NCBI RefSeq assembly: GCF_003201675.2
Contig: NZ_CP029287.2
Span: 1,178,001 to 1,242,000, forward strand
Direction of reading: 5' to 3'
Source: Metallosphaera hakonensis JCM 8857 = DSM 7519
Lineage (GTDB): Archaea; Thermoproteota; Thermoprotei_A; Sulfolobales; Sulfolobaceae
Length of the DNA stretch: 64,000 nucleotides
Part shown: in pieces, positions 40,253 to 48,914 of the stretch
How positions within the stretch are numbered: position 1 is the first letter of the stretch
Layout of the letters: each line of letters opens with the position of its first letter
Notes under the pieces: model-generated
What the model was told of the DNA's origin: nothing
What the model saw: the letters and a program-made list of their open reading frames with translations, nothing else
The model's database searches: none
Position numbers and translations under genes: made by a program

Positions 40253-41130
40253 ATTTGATTCTTGGGGAGCCACCAACCTGGCTTCATCCTGTGGTTTATG
40301 TGGGAAAGACATCCGAGAAATTGATTAGGCCATATGGAGGCTATTGGTACGGTATATTTATATGGTTCGCCTCAGTGTCTCCTGTGTTCCTCATATGTAT
40401 CTCAGTCATATACATCCCTGTACCTCTAATTAAAATGGTATTAGTTATTTTAATTCTGAAAACTACATTTTCTATTAAGCTACTATATGATTTAGTGAAG
40501 GGTGCATTACCGCTGAACGATAGCTCAAGAAGAGTAGTTCAGAATATAGTAAGAAGGGATCTGAGTTCGGTATCAATTGGTCATGTGGGTTCGGCAGCAA
40601 TAGAATCACTGTTCGAAAGTTTAGTTGACGGAATCACGTCTCCGATGTTCTGGTTCCTTCTGCTTGGCTTGCCTGGCGCCCTCCTCCAGAGATTTGCCAA
40701 TACAATGGATAGCATGGTAGGTTATAAAAATCCAGAGTTATTGAAAGAAGGTTACTTCTCAGCAAAGCTCGATACCATCCTAAACTTCATACCCGCAAGA
40801 ATAACTGGAATTTTCATGATTTTGGCAGGGTTCCTTTTGGGAATGGAGGTTAGGAACTCCCTTACCTCATTAAGAAAAGCGAACATTGAGAGTCCGAACG
40901 CCAGGTACCCAATTGCCATAGCTGCGGGAATTCTAGGGGTGAATCTAGAGAAAATAGGTAGTTACTCGGTTGGCGATGGCAATCTACCTACCGATAAGGA
41001 CGTAGAAAGAGCTCTATTACTTTTCAGAGTAACTTTATTTCTTTACCTCCTTGCGATGTTAGTTTGTTATTATTACCTTTATGGCCTTGCCTTCCTTAGC
41101 TATCCTTACGGCCTCATGGAACTGTTCTAA
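40219..41130 (+). CDS. cobD: Adenosylcobinamide-phosphate synthase (CbiB/CobD)
   Basis: This 303-residue membrane protein attaches aminopropanol (phosphate) to adenosylcobyric acid. Family landmarks are DLILGEPPTWLHPVVYVGK, ESLFESLVDGITSPMFWFLLLGLPGA and TMDSMVGYKNP. Five hydrophobic segments are visible. It overlaps cobS at its start. Its last 24 codons overlap, on the opposite strand, the end of the zinc alcohol dehydrogenase gene. Confidence 0.95.
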   Translation: MLPILIASLVIDLILGEPPTWLHPVVYVGKTSEKLIRPYGGYWYGIFIWFASVSPVFLICISVIYIPVPLIKMVLVILILKTTFSIKLLYDLVKGALPLNDSSRRVVQNIVRRDLSSVSIGHVGSAAIESLFESLVDGITSPMFWFLLLGLPGALLQRFANTMDSMVGYKNPELLKEGYFSAKLDTILNFIPARITGIFMILAGFLLGMEVRNSLTSLRKANIESPNARYPIAIAAGILGVNLEKIGSYSVGDGNLPTDKDVERALLLFRVTLFLYLLAMLVCYYYLYGLAFLSYPYGLMELF

Positions 41131-42072
41131 ACCAAACTTGTGAGTAACTAGCTTACTGACATCGATTTTTTTCTCTGAAATCAATTTTAGTGCTTCCCTG
41201 GTGTCTTCTTCCACTGCAGCATTGCTCGATATTACAGATATCTCGTTATTCAGAAGTTCACTAACATCATAATTCAAGATTGTTCCTTTATACGGAACTC
41301 CGAACAATAATACCCTTCCACCTTTCCTGACCGAAGCCAATCCGGAGAGAATAGCCTGAGGAGAACCTGAAGCAATTATGGCCAAATCGACTCCTCTCCC
41401 ATCAGTGTTTTTTCTGACTTCTTCCTCAACCTTAATCTTGGTTGGATTTAAGGTAATTGCGTTTAGGGCCTCAGCGAAGCTTAGTCTAAAATCAGAAATA
41501 TCAGATACCATAACGTTCTGTGCTCCTAACTCCTTGGCCTTAAGAAGGTGAAGTAAACCCATGGGACCTGCCCCAACAATTAGAATCGAATCTTCCTTGG
41601 ATATACCTACCCTCCTGTGCGCTCTAATTACGGTAGCCAGAGGCTCTATGAAGGATCCCTCTTCAAAACTCACATTGGTAGGCAATACTAACACACCTCC
41701 CCTTTCCACATTCCAGGCCGGAACCCTGAAGAACTCGGCAAATCCTCCAGGGTCTAGGTTGGTCTTTCTGTAGTAGGGGCACATGGTAGGGCTTCCCCTC
41801 TTACAGTAGTAACACTCGTAGCAAGGTACATGATGATGAGCGAACACCCTTTCTCCAGGTCTTACCATGTCTGACATTGATTCTGAAACTATGCCTGCAG
41901 GCTCGTGACCAAGGATCGGCTGAGAGGCTGTGTAATGTCCACACATTTTCTCCACATCGGTACCACAAAGGCCACAGGCTTTCATCTCAACTAGAACATC
42001 TCCATCAGACAACTTTGGAACTGGAACGTCCTTTATGACGGCTTTCCCATCTTCCATGATTACAGCTTTCAT
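41059..42072 (-). CDS. Zinc-dependent MDR alcohol/polyol dehydrogenase
   Basis: This 337-residue enzyme is of the medium-chain dehydrogenase family. The catalytic zinc region is CGLCGTDVEKMCGHY and GHEPAGIV, and a structural-zinc Cys cluster CYECYYCKRGSPTMC lies at about 92-106. The Rossmann motif is VGAGPMGLL near 165. The start MKAVIMEDG at 42072 is chosen over an upstream codon. Substrates of this group include polyols, threonine and sugars; none is indicated here. It is divergent from the small M48 protease gene and convergent with cobD. Confidence 0.88.
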   Translation of the reverse strand: MKAVIMEDGKAVIKDVPVPKLSDGDVLVEMKACGLCGTDVEKMCGHYTASQPILGHEPAGIVSESMSDMVRPGERVFAHHHVPCYECYYCKRGSPTMCPYYRKTNLDPGGFAEFFRVPAWNVERGGVLVLPTNVSFEEGSFIEPLATVIRAHRRVGISKEDSILIVGAGPMGLLHLLKAKELGAQNVMVSDISDFRLSFAEALNAITLNPTKIKVEEEVRKNTDGRGVDLAIIASGSPQAILSGLASVRKGGRVLLFGVPYKGTILNYDVSELLNNEISVISSNAAVEEDTREALKLISEKKIDVSKLVTHKFGLEQFHEAVRIAKEGKAIKVIITN

Positions 42073-42129
42073 ATCACTACACAAAGGTTTACGGTTTTTA
42101 AAGTGAAAGTTTCGCCCATCTGGACAAGG

Positions 42130-42137
42130 TTAAATAG
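42130..42137 (+). promoter_or_regulatory. TATA box of the small M48 protease
   Basis: TTAAATAG lies 22 nt before the GTG at 42160, supporting this codon as the leaderless start. Confidence 0.5.
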
Positions 42138-42159
42138 TACTACGGCTCATAATACAAAT

Positions 42160-42729
42160 GTGAACTCGATTATTTTCATCTTACTGTCTCTCTCGTTTTT
42201 ATGGGCACTGTATGCACTGATACCAGCCATTATCCTTAAAAGATATGTAACGTACACGTCCCCTGTTATACACGAATTAGTGAGGGTCTCGGGTGTTAGA
42301 GTCAGGGTTGTGATTAAACGAGATGCCTCTGTTAACGCATTCTCTCTACCAAATAACGTTATAGTAATCACGGAGGGCTTAGCCAATCAAGGTCAGGACA
42401 ACTTAAGATCTGCACTAGCTCATGAAGTAGGCCATTTAAAGGGATTCCATCACGTTAAGACCTTCTTGCTTTTGACTTGCCTAACTGGGATTTCTATCTT
42501 TTTAATTATGAATGTGAATATAATAGTTGGAATAGTGCTAATGTTAATAGGGATAATCATTATGAGGTATACGTCCAGGCTCTTTGAATTCTGGGCTGAC
42601 AAATATGCTGTAAGTCTTGTGGGTAAAAGTCAATATATACAATTACTGACATTAAATATGGATCCAAAGGAGAGATCAACCATGTTTTCCACCCATCCCA
42701 CAATTATGAACAGACTTAAGAAGATTTAA
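42160..42729 (+). CDS. Small M48-family zinc metalloprotease
   Basis: This 189-residue protein has an N-terminal membrane helix, the zinc motif ALAHEVGHLKGFHH, two further hydrophobic helices, and FEFWADKYAVSLVG carrying the third ligand. It is a shorter relative of HtpX. The frame is open 19 codons further upstream, but the TATA box and the hydrophobic N-terminus NSIIFILLSLSF favour the GTG at 42160. The substrate is unknown, and a CoxL-like gene follows after 25 nt. Confidence 0.88.
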   Translation: MNSIIFILLSLSFLWALYALIPAIILKRYVTYTSPVIHELVRVSGVRVRVVIKRDASVNAFSLPNNVIVITEGLANQGQDNLRSALAHEVGHLKGFHHVKTFLLLTCLTGISIFLIMNVNIIVGIVLMLIGIIIMRYTSRLFEFWADKYAVSLVGKSQYIQLLTLNMDPKERSTMFSTHPTIMNRLKKI

Positions 42730-42754
42730 ATTACCCTTTATGGAATAAAAACAA

Positions 42755-44890
42755 ATGAAATATGTAGGTAAGCCTATCAAAAGGCTAGAGGACCCTAAAT
42801 TAATCACAGGAAGAGGTTCCTTTGTAGATGACGTCCAGCTTCCAGGTACCTATTACGTAGCGTTTTTGAGGTCTGAGTATCCCCATGCCCTAGTCTCTGT
42901 GAAACCTGGACCTAACATCTTCACGGGCTTCGATATCAACCCTGGTAAAGATTTTCCCATTCCGTCTAGGGAAGTTACATACGCTGGACAGCCCATTGCT
43001 GCAGTGGTCGCACGTGACAGATATGAGGCGTATGATCTCCTTGAGAGCATTGAGGTCAATTATGAGCCCCTTAGACACGAATTGGATCCTTTCAATGCCA
43101 TGGAGGATAAGGTAAAGGTATATTCGAAACTTGAGAGCAACATTTATGCCAAGAAAGAATTCGTAGGTGGAGAGGCCAAAAAAGAACTCGAGGAATCCCC
43201 AGTTGTTTTAACGGGAGAACTGCATAATCAAAGAGTTATTGCATCGCCCATGGAAACTAGAGGCATATTAGCCTGGTTTGATGGAAACCGGCTAAATGTA
43301 TGGTCTTCAACCCAATCGGCCCATTATCTCAGAAGAAACCTGGTTTCGTTCTTGGGAATTCAAAATATAAGAGTAATACAACCCGATGTTGGAGGTGCCT
43401 TTGGTAGCAAGATAATAACTCATCCAGAGGAGTACGCAGTGAGCTTCCTTGCCTTGAAGTTAGGCATTCCTCTGAAATGGATTCCAACCAGGAGAGAAGA
43501 AATGCTGAGCGCTGGACATGGAAGAGACAAGTGGTTAAGATACAAGGTAGGCGTGAAAAGGGACGGGACCATAACAGCCATCTTCGGAAGTGTGGTGGGT
43601 AACCTTGGCGCGCCTTACAGGGACGCTAATGATGATGACTCCGGTAACGTCATGAGCGCAGCTAGGATGCTTCCTGGACCTTATAGGATTAAACATGGCT
43701 ACGTTACAGCTTACAGTGTAAACACCAACCTACCTCCAACCACATCGTATAGGGGAGCTGGGAGACCGGAGGCAACATATTTCATCGAGAGTATTATGGA
43801 CGAAGTAGCAATGGAGTTGAAGCTTGATCCGTTGGAAGTGAGGGCTAGAAACGTTGTAAGACCTGAGGAGATGCCCTACACAAATCCTTTTGGAATAACT
43901 TATGATACTGGTAATTATCCTGAACTTCTTAGCATCGCGAGGTCTCATTATGAGCAACTTAAAGCTGAGATAAGAGGAGAAAATCAATGTGTTGGCCTAG
44001 CTATGTACGTGGAGATCACGGCTTTCGGCCCTTGGGAAACTGCTAGAGTCTATGCGAAATATGACGGGAGGATAATTGTAGTCACTGGTACTGGTCCTCA
44101 TGGTCAGGGAGACGCAACTGCCTTCGCTCAGATAGCTGCAGATACCCTGGAGATACCCATGGAGCTCATAGAGGTGAAATGGGGAGATACTGACATCATA
44201 GAGGACGGCATAGGCACATGGGGTAGTAGGACTGTTACCGTAGGAGGATCTGCGGTTTTGATGGCTGCTCAGGAGCTAAAGAAGAAACTGATAGAAGCTG
44301 GAGCCAAGGCCATGGAGGCTGACGTGGAGGAAGTGGAGTTTACCGAAGGGAAGATCAGGCATAAAAAGACTGGTAAGACCATGGAACTTATTGAGGTGAT
44401 TAAGTCCGCCTATAAGTTGGGCATTTCGTTGGACGTGACTACTGTGTACCCGGTCAAGAAACCTACGAGTCCGTACGGTGTGCATATGGCTTTGATAGAG
44501 ATAGACAAGGAAACTGGAACCGTCAGGGTTAAGAGATATATAGCTATTGATGATGTCGGTAACGTGATCAATCCCCTCTTAGCTGAAGGGCAAATTCACG
44601 GTGGTTCTCTTCAGGGGATAAGTCAGGCTCTATATGAAACCGCCGAGTTCAGTGACGGTGTGCTTCAGAACGCTACTTTCGGGGATTATGCGCTACCTAC
44701 CGCAATGGAGTCGCCTAGATTCACATGGAAGTTCATTACAAACGGAACTTCGCCTCACCCCACTGGCTCGAAGGGTATAGGAGAAGCCGGAACTGTAGTA
44801 GGAACTCCTGCGGTGATTAATGCGATTCGGGGATGTCTTAAGAGTAAGTTTAGTACAATGCCAATTAATTTCGAGACAGCCCTAAGGTGA
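42755..44890 (+). CDS. Molybdenum hydroxylase large subunit (CoxL/XdhB-like), orphan
   Basis: This 711-residue protein matches the large, molybdopterin-cytosine-dinucleotide-binding subunit of the xanthine dehydrogenase/aldehyde oxidase/CO dehydrogenase family. It has the N-terminal RLEDPKLITGRGSFVDD, QPDVGGAFGSK, and the active-site loop SYRGAGRPEA, which is the AYRGAGR type rather than the CO-specific AYXCSFR type. The catalytic glutamate lies in GSKGIGEAGTVVGTP. The FAD and [2Fe-2S] subunits are not adjacent, so partners must be elsewhere. The next gene overlaps its stop by 4 nt (GTGA). An aldehyde or purine substrate is likely; CO is not. Confidence 0.88.
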   Translation: MKYVGKPIKRLEDPKLITGRGSFVDDVQLPGTYYVAFLRSEYPHALVSVKPGPNIFTGFDINPGKDFPIPSREVTYAGQPIAAVVARDRYEAYDLLESIEVNYEPLRHELDPFNAMEDKVKVYSKLESNIYAKKEFVGGEAKKELEESPVVLTGELHNQRVIASPMETRGILAWFDGNRLNVWSSTQSAHYLRRNLVSFLGIQNIRVIQPDVGGAFGSKIITHPEEYAVSFLALKLGIPLKWIPTRREEMLSAGHGRDKWLRYKVGVKRDGTITAIFGSVVGNLGAPYRDANDDDSGNVMSAARMLPGPYRIKHGYVTAYSVNTNLPPTTSYRGAGRPEATYFIESIMDEVAMELKLDPLEVRARNVVRPEEMPYTNPFGITYDTGNYPELLSIARSHYEQLKAEIRGENQCVGLAMYVEITAFGPWETARVYAKYDGRIIVVTGTGPHGQGDATAFAQIAADTLEIPMELIEVKWGDTDIIEDGIGTWGSRTVTVGGSAVLMAAQELKKKLIEAGAKAMEADVEEVEFTEGKIRHKKTGKTMELIEVIKSAYKLGISLDVTTVYPVKKPTSPYGVHMALIEIDKETGTVRVKRYIAIDDVGNVINPLLAEGQIHGGSLQGISQALYETAEFSDGVLQNATFGDYALPTAMESPRFTWKFITNGTSPHPTGSKGIGEAGTVVGTPAVINAIRGCLKSKFSTMPINFETALR

Positions 44891-45363
44891 ACTTCTTGCA
44901 AAAACACCTTCTCTCTCAAAAGGAGGTGAAGGAAGTTCAAAACAAGATTAAGGATATGTACGGCGTTACCATTACTTCAGAGAAAATAGAGATTGGGAAG
45001 GAGAAAAGGAGAGTATTTTACTTCGTGGATGGGGTTCTCAGCTTTTTTAATGATCAACTTATTCCAACTCTATGTTTCGCCCAGAAATATGGTTTAAAAA
45101 TACCGTGGGTCGTCATAGATGAAGGAGCGGTAAAAGCTATTGCCAGGGGGGCAGATCTTTACGCTCCAGGCGTTATCGAAAGTTCCACTGAGATAAAACC
45201 TGGCTCACTTTTGCTTGTCAAGACAAGGTTGGGGCAACCTGTAGCTTTGATGATAGTAGACGAAGGAGCAATTGAAGCTCTAAAAGTGAAAAAGGGCAAG
45301 ATTGCCACTGCACTTCACTGGATTGGAGACGAAATATGGGACATGTGCAAGCCTAAAAACTAG
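44887..45363 (+). CDS. PUA-domain RNA-binding protein
   Basis: This 158-residue protein, from a GTG start, has an N-terminal DUF1947-like part and a C-terminal PUA domain (about 78-150: PWVVIDEGAVKAIARGADLYAPGV, VDEGAIEALKVKKGKIATALH). Archaeal relatives are similar to MCT-1/Tma20, which act in translation. It is coupled to the molybdenum hydroxylase gene by a 4-nt overlap, an odd pairing. Confidence 0.88.
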   Translation: MNFLQKHLLSQKEVKEVQNKIKDMYGVTITSEKIEIGKEKRRVFYFVDGVLSFFNDQLIPTLCFAQKYGLKIPWVVIDEGAVKAIARGADLYAPGVIESSTEIKPGSLLLVKTRLGQPVALMIVDEGAIEALKVKKGKIATALHWIGDEIWDMCKPKN

Positions 45364-45376
45364 AAATACAAACATA

Positions 45377-45718
45377 TCATCTCTTAAGCTCTTTTGGATT
45401 TCTCCTTTTCTTTAGTTCATGTAACTCCTTCCTAAGTTCCTCTATTTCCTTTCTAAGCCTCTCAATTTGACCGTCATGGATTTCAACTATCTTAAGAATT
45501 TTTTCGATCTGATTACTATTATCCAATGCAAGCTTAATATTTCCCGACTCATCCATTGAAGCATAGCCCAGCCTCTCAAGTTCCCTTACATAGCCCTTAG
45601 CAGTCTTGGGCGAAACCTTTAGTTGAAGAGCCAAGTCCTGTACGTTCACCTCGCCCTTAACTTTGAGAATTTCGATAATATCCTGGAGTCGGGGGGTTAG
45701 TTCCATATCCATGTGCAT
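45377..45718 (-). CDS. Winged-helix regulator with coiled coil
   Basis: This 113-residue protein has an N-terminal winged-helix DNA-binding domain (about 8-60, with VNVQDLALQLKVSPKTAKGYVREL as the HTH) and a C-terminal heptad-like coiled coil (IEKILKIVEIHDGQIERL, Lys/Glu-rich). It is probably a dimeric transcription regulator. It is divergent from the ornithine-cyclodeaminase-like gene, 50 nt away, and may control it. Confidence 0.8.
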   Translation of the reverse strand: MHMDMELTPRLQDIIEILKVKGEVNVQDLALQLKVSPKTAKGYVRELERLGYASMDESGNIKLALDNSNQIEKILKIVEIHDGQIERLRKEIEELRKELHELKKRRNPKELKR

Positions 45719-45768
45719 TCGACCGCACTGCTTTTAAGCAATATGGCTTATCTAATTAAGGGCTTTTA

Positions 45769-46707
45769 TTGACACTGCTCATAAAAGAAAGCGAGGTTGA
45801 TCAAATCTTCACTTTAAAGGATGCCTATGAATCTCTTCGTGAGGCCTTCATATATGAGGAGAATAAGAGAGCCATTAATACGAAGAGGATTAGAACATCA
45901 TTCTCCGGATCCACGCTCACCTATCAAGCTGGGGCATTAGAAGGATATATTGGGTTTAAAACATATGTACGCGGAAATTTCGTATCCCTTCTCTTTTCGA
46001 GTGATGGAGAACTTCTTATGATAGCAGAGTCCGATAGACTCTCCCTTTTTAGAACTGGAGCTTTATCAGTACTGGCGGCTGACGTGATGAGGAAGAGCTA
46101 CTCCTCCGTGGGAATAATTGGATTGGGTAAACAGGGGATAGCCCAAGTCGAGGCTTTTCATAACTTAGTACCAGGGGCGAAAGTCCTAGGATATACTAGG
46201 TCACCTGAAAGGGAAGGTAAAGCGAGAAAGACACTCTCAAAACTAGGTATACCGCTCCAAACTTTACCAAGCATCAAGGATGTGGTATCTAAGGTCGATG
46301 TTATTGTAACAATTACAACAGCCACATCACCTTTTCTTAAGAGGGAATACGTAGGGGAGAGCGTTCATATAAATGCAATGGGCTCCAATCTGCCCGAGAG
46401 AGTTGAGCTATTCCCTGAGATTATAAAGGCCTCTGCTCTAATAGCCGTTGAGGATAAAGATCAAGCTAGGGAAGAGGCTGGAGACCTCATCCTCGCAGAG
46501 AAGATGGGAATGCTAGATTGGAAGAAAACGGTCAATATTTCAGAGATTTTAGCTGGAAAAGTAACGACTCCGTCTGGTATAACTATTTTCAAGTCTGTAG
46601 GAATAGGTCTCGAAGATGTAGCAGTAATGAAAACGTTATTTAACAAGGCTAAATCTAGAGGTTTGGGAAGAGAGATAGAGGTTAATGGAAGATGGTCTCC
46701 AGAATAG
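45769..46707 (+). CDS. Ornithine cyclodeaminase / mu-crystallin family dehydrogenase
   Basis: This 312-residue NAD(P)-dependent protein has LPxR-like TSFSGSTLTYQAGALEGYIGFKTY and the Rossmann motif VGIIGLGKQGIAQVEAF near residue 115; SLFRTGALS precedes it. Family members make proline from ornithine, or reduce imines, alanine or lysine-derived compounds. The start is TTG, since no ATG or GTG is close. It overlaps the aminotransferase gene by 16 nt, suggesting a shared amino-acid pathway. Confidence 0.85.
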   Translation: MTLLIKESEVDQIFTLKDAYESLREAFIYEENKRAINTKRIRTSFSGSTLTYQAGALEGYIGFKTYVRGNFVSLLFSSDGELLMIAESDRLSLFRTGALSVLAADVMRKSYSSVGIIGLGKQGIAQVEAFHNLVPGAKVLGYTRSPEREGKARKTLSKLGIPLQTLPSIKDVVSKVDVIVTITTATSPFLKREYVGESVHINAMGSNLPERVELFPEIIKASALIAVEDKDQAREEAGDLILAEKMGMLDWKKTVNISEILAGKVTTPSGITIFKSVGIGLEDVAVMKTLFNKAKSRGLGREIEVNGRWSPE

Positions 46708-47831
46708 GGAGGGAGATAGAGCTATCTCCTGTGGAATTGGGGTCCCGTTTAGGGAAAAAAGTTGAAATTAATATGGCCAGCGGATCCCCAGATCCAGCAA
46801 CAATACCTGTAAAGGAAATAGAGAAAGCTTACCAAGAGGTTCTTGCAGCCAAGGGCTCCTCCTCCTTGTTTTATCCTGGAGCTGGAGGTCAACAGGAACT
46901 AATAGATGAAATTTCTAGGTATCTACCTGAAATTGGAATAAGGTCAAAGGATCCCGTTGTGGTAACTAGCGGAGCTCAGCATGGAATAGAGCTTCTCTCT
47001 AAATATTTGCTCGATAACGACCCAATCATTGTTGAAAACCCAACGTTCGTGGAAACATTCTCTGCCATGAAGTTGAGATCGTCGGTAGTTCTTCCAGTGA
47101 ACATTGATTCTAAGGGAATTTCGGTAGATGAGCTCGATAAGTTAACAAGGATAACAAGACCGGAAGTGGTCTACGTTATTCCAAATTGTCATAATCCCGG
47201 AGGGGTTAACTTAAGCGATGAAAGAAGAAAGCGAATTGCTGAGATCGCGGAGGAAAGGGGCTTTTACGTTATAGAGGACGATCCATACAGGCCTATTGCA
47301 GGGTGTACCCCTAGTCCCATAAAAGATTATGATAAAGCTGGTAGAGTCATACACGTAAGTAGTTTCAGTAAAATTCTGGCTCCAGGTCTAAGAATTGGTT
47401 TCATTATTGCTAACAAAGAGATCGCAGAAAAAGTAAGCCTTTTAGAACAACTGGACTTCTCTACCTCCACTATAAATCAATATATAGTTTCCTATCTTCT
47501 GAAAACTGGTCTGGTAACCTCCAGGTCAAAAAACCTCCACTTACATTACGCGACAAAGATGAAAGTGCTAATAGACTCCCTAACCGATGCTGGCCTAACT
47601 GATTTTAATGAACCGACTTGTGGGTTCTTCCTCCTCTTGGACCTTAAGAGAGACGCCTTTAGAGTCCTAGAGGAAGCCAACAAAAAAGGTCTCGTATTCG
47701 TACCAGCTAAGGGATTCTTTTTGAGAGGAGGAGAGACCAAGGCTAGATTTAGCATAACAATGCCAAACGAAGAACAAATTAAGAGAGGAGTAGAGATATT
47801 GAAGAATGTGATCAAGGACGTTTATGCCTAG
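46692..47831 (+). CDS. PLP-dependent aminotransferase, class I/II
   Basis: This 379-residue fold-type I aminotransferase is of the kind related to 2-aminoadipate/branched-chain aminotransferases. PLP motifs are TSGAQHGIELLSKY, IPNCHNPGGV, EDDPYRPI and the lysine in SSFSKILAPGLRIG. It is coupled to the ornithine-cyclodeaminase-like gene and convergent with the M24 peptidase gene (4-nt overlap of stops). The substrate amino acid is not defined. Confidence 0.9.
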   Translation: MVSRIGREIELSPVELGSRLGKKVEINMASGSPDPATIPVKEIEKAYQEVLAAKGSSSLFYPGAGGQQELIDEISRYLPEIGIRSKDPVVVTSGAQHGIELLSKYLLDNDPIIVENPTFVETFSAMKLRSSVVLPVNIDSKGISVDELDKLTRITRPEVVYVIPNCHNPGGVNLSDERRKRIAEIAEERGFYVIEDDPYRPIAGCTPSPIKDYDKAGRVIHVSSFSKILAPGLRIGFIIANKEIAEKVSLLEQLDFSTSTINQYIVSYLLKTGLVTSRSKNLHLHYATKMKVLIDSLTDAGLTDFNEPTCGFFLLLDLKRDAFRVLEEANKKGLVFVPAKGFFLRGGETKARFSITMPNEEQIKRGVEILKNVIKDVYA

Positions 47832-48883
47832 ATCATAATTATCTCCTTTTCAAGTGAATTCAAGACTTCCAATCTTCTCCTCATTACGACCATGTCCTCT
47901 ATCCTTATTCCAAACTTCCCAGGAATGTAAATTCCAGGCTCTATAGTGAATACCGAGTTTTCGGATATAATGTCCTTATTGTCAGTGGAGATGTAAGGTT
48001 CCTCGTGAACGTCTATACCTATTCCGTGTCCAGTTCTATGAATAAAGAATTTTCCATAGCCCCTATCGCTTATTAATTTCCTAGCCCTTTCATCTATTTC
48101 TTTGCCAGATAAACCGAACTGAGATTCCTCAGCGCTCAGCATGGCCTCTTTGACAATTGACCAGATCTTCTGGACTTCATTAGAGAGTTTTCCAATAGAT
48201 AAAACCCTTGTAGTGTCCGTGGAATATCCTCTATACTTAACACCAAAATCTGCAATTATTGGCTCCCCAGGATGGACTTTCCTATCGGTACATCTAAGGT
48301 GAGGCATTGAGGTATTAGGCCCTGAAGTTAGGATCGTGGAGAAAGAGGGTACAACACCACGCTCTCGGAAAACTGTTTCGAGTTGCTGCGCTAGATGACA
48401 TTCGCTTAATCCTTCCTTGATCTTAGAGCTAAATTCTACCAGGGATTCCTCAGCTATTTTCAGACCGGCTCTCATTATCTCAAGTTCTTCCTCGTCCTTG
48501 ACAGACCTCAAGGGCTTGGTCACTGTTGATGCAGGTATAATATTAGAGGGAGAAAATCTGTTAAGCAAAGCAATTAAGAAGACGGACCATAATTGATCGT
48601 CTATGGCTAACAAAGAACCACTCCTTATATTAGCTAGCGTGTAAGGATCTTCACCATCATTATATGTCCTCACCTCCATATCAATTGAGGACAGTTGTTC
48701 CTCGTAAATTTTAGGTGCAATTATGTATTGATCGTCACCTAAGATTAGAAGGATAGGTCTCTCCATTGGTTCCTCCATGAAACCAGTGAAATAAAACATG
48801 TTACTTCCAGGGCCTATGATCATGTAGTCAGCATGACCTTGAAGCAACTCCCTGGCTTTACTCAAGCGTTTCTTATAGTCCAT
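47828..48883 (-). CDS. M24-family Xaa-Pro dipeptidase/aminopeptidase
   Basis: This 351-residue metallopeptidase has an N-terminal creatinase-like domain (1-130) and a C-terminal pita-bread domain. The metal ligands are visible in IADFGVKYRGYSTDTTRV (two Asp), HRTGHGIGIDVHE (His) and FTIEPGIYIPG plus GIRIEDMVV (two Glu). It releases residues before proline or splits Xaa-Pro dipeptides. The TnpB-like gene ends only 31 nt upstream of its start. Confidence 0.94.
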   Translation of the reverse strand: MDYKKRLSKARELLQGHADYMIIGPGSNMFYFTGFMEEPMERPILLILGDDQYIIAPKIYEEQLSSIDMEVRTYNDGEDPYTLANIRSGSLLAIDDQLWSVFLIALLNRFSPSNIIPASTVTKPLRSVKDEEELEIMRAGLKIAEESLVEFSSKIKEGLSECHLAQQLETVFRERGVVPSFSTILTSGPNTSMPHLRCTDRKVHPGEPIIADFGVKYRGYSTDTTRVLSIGKLSNEVQKIWSIVKEAMLSAEESQFGLSGKEIDERARKLISDRGYGKFFIHRTGHGIGIDVHEEPYISTDNKDIISENSVFTIEPGIYIPGKFGIRIEDMVVMRRRLEVLNSLEKEIIMI

Positions 48884-48914
48884 GTATAGAAATAAGGGTC
48901 TCGGTAAATACAGT

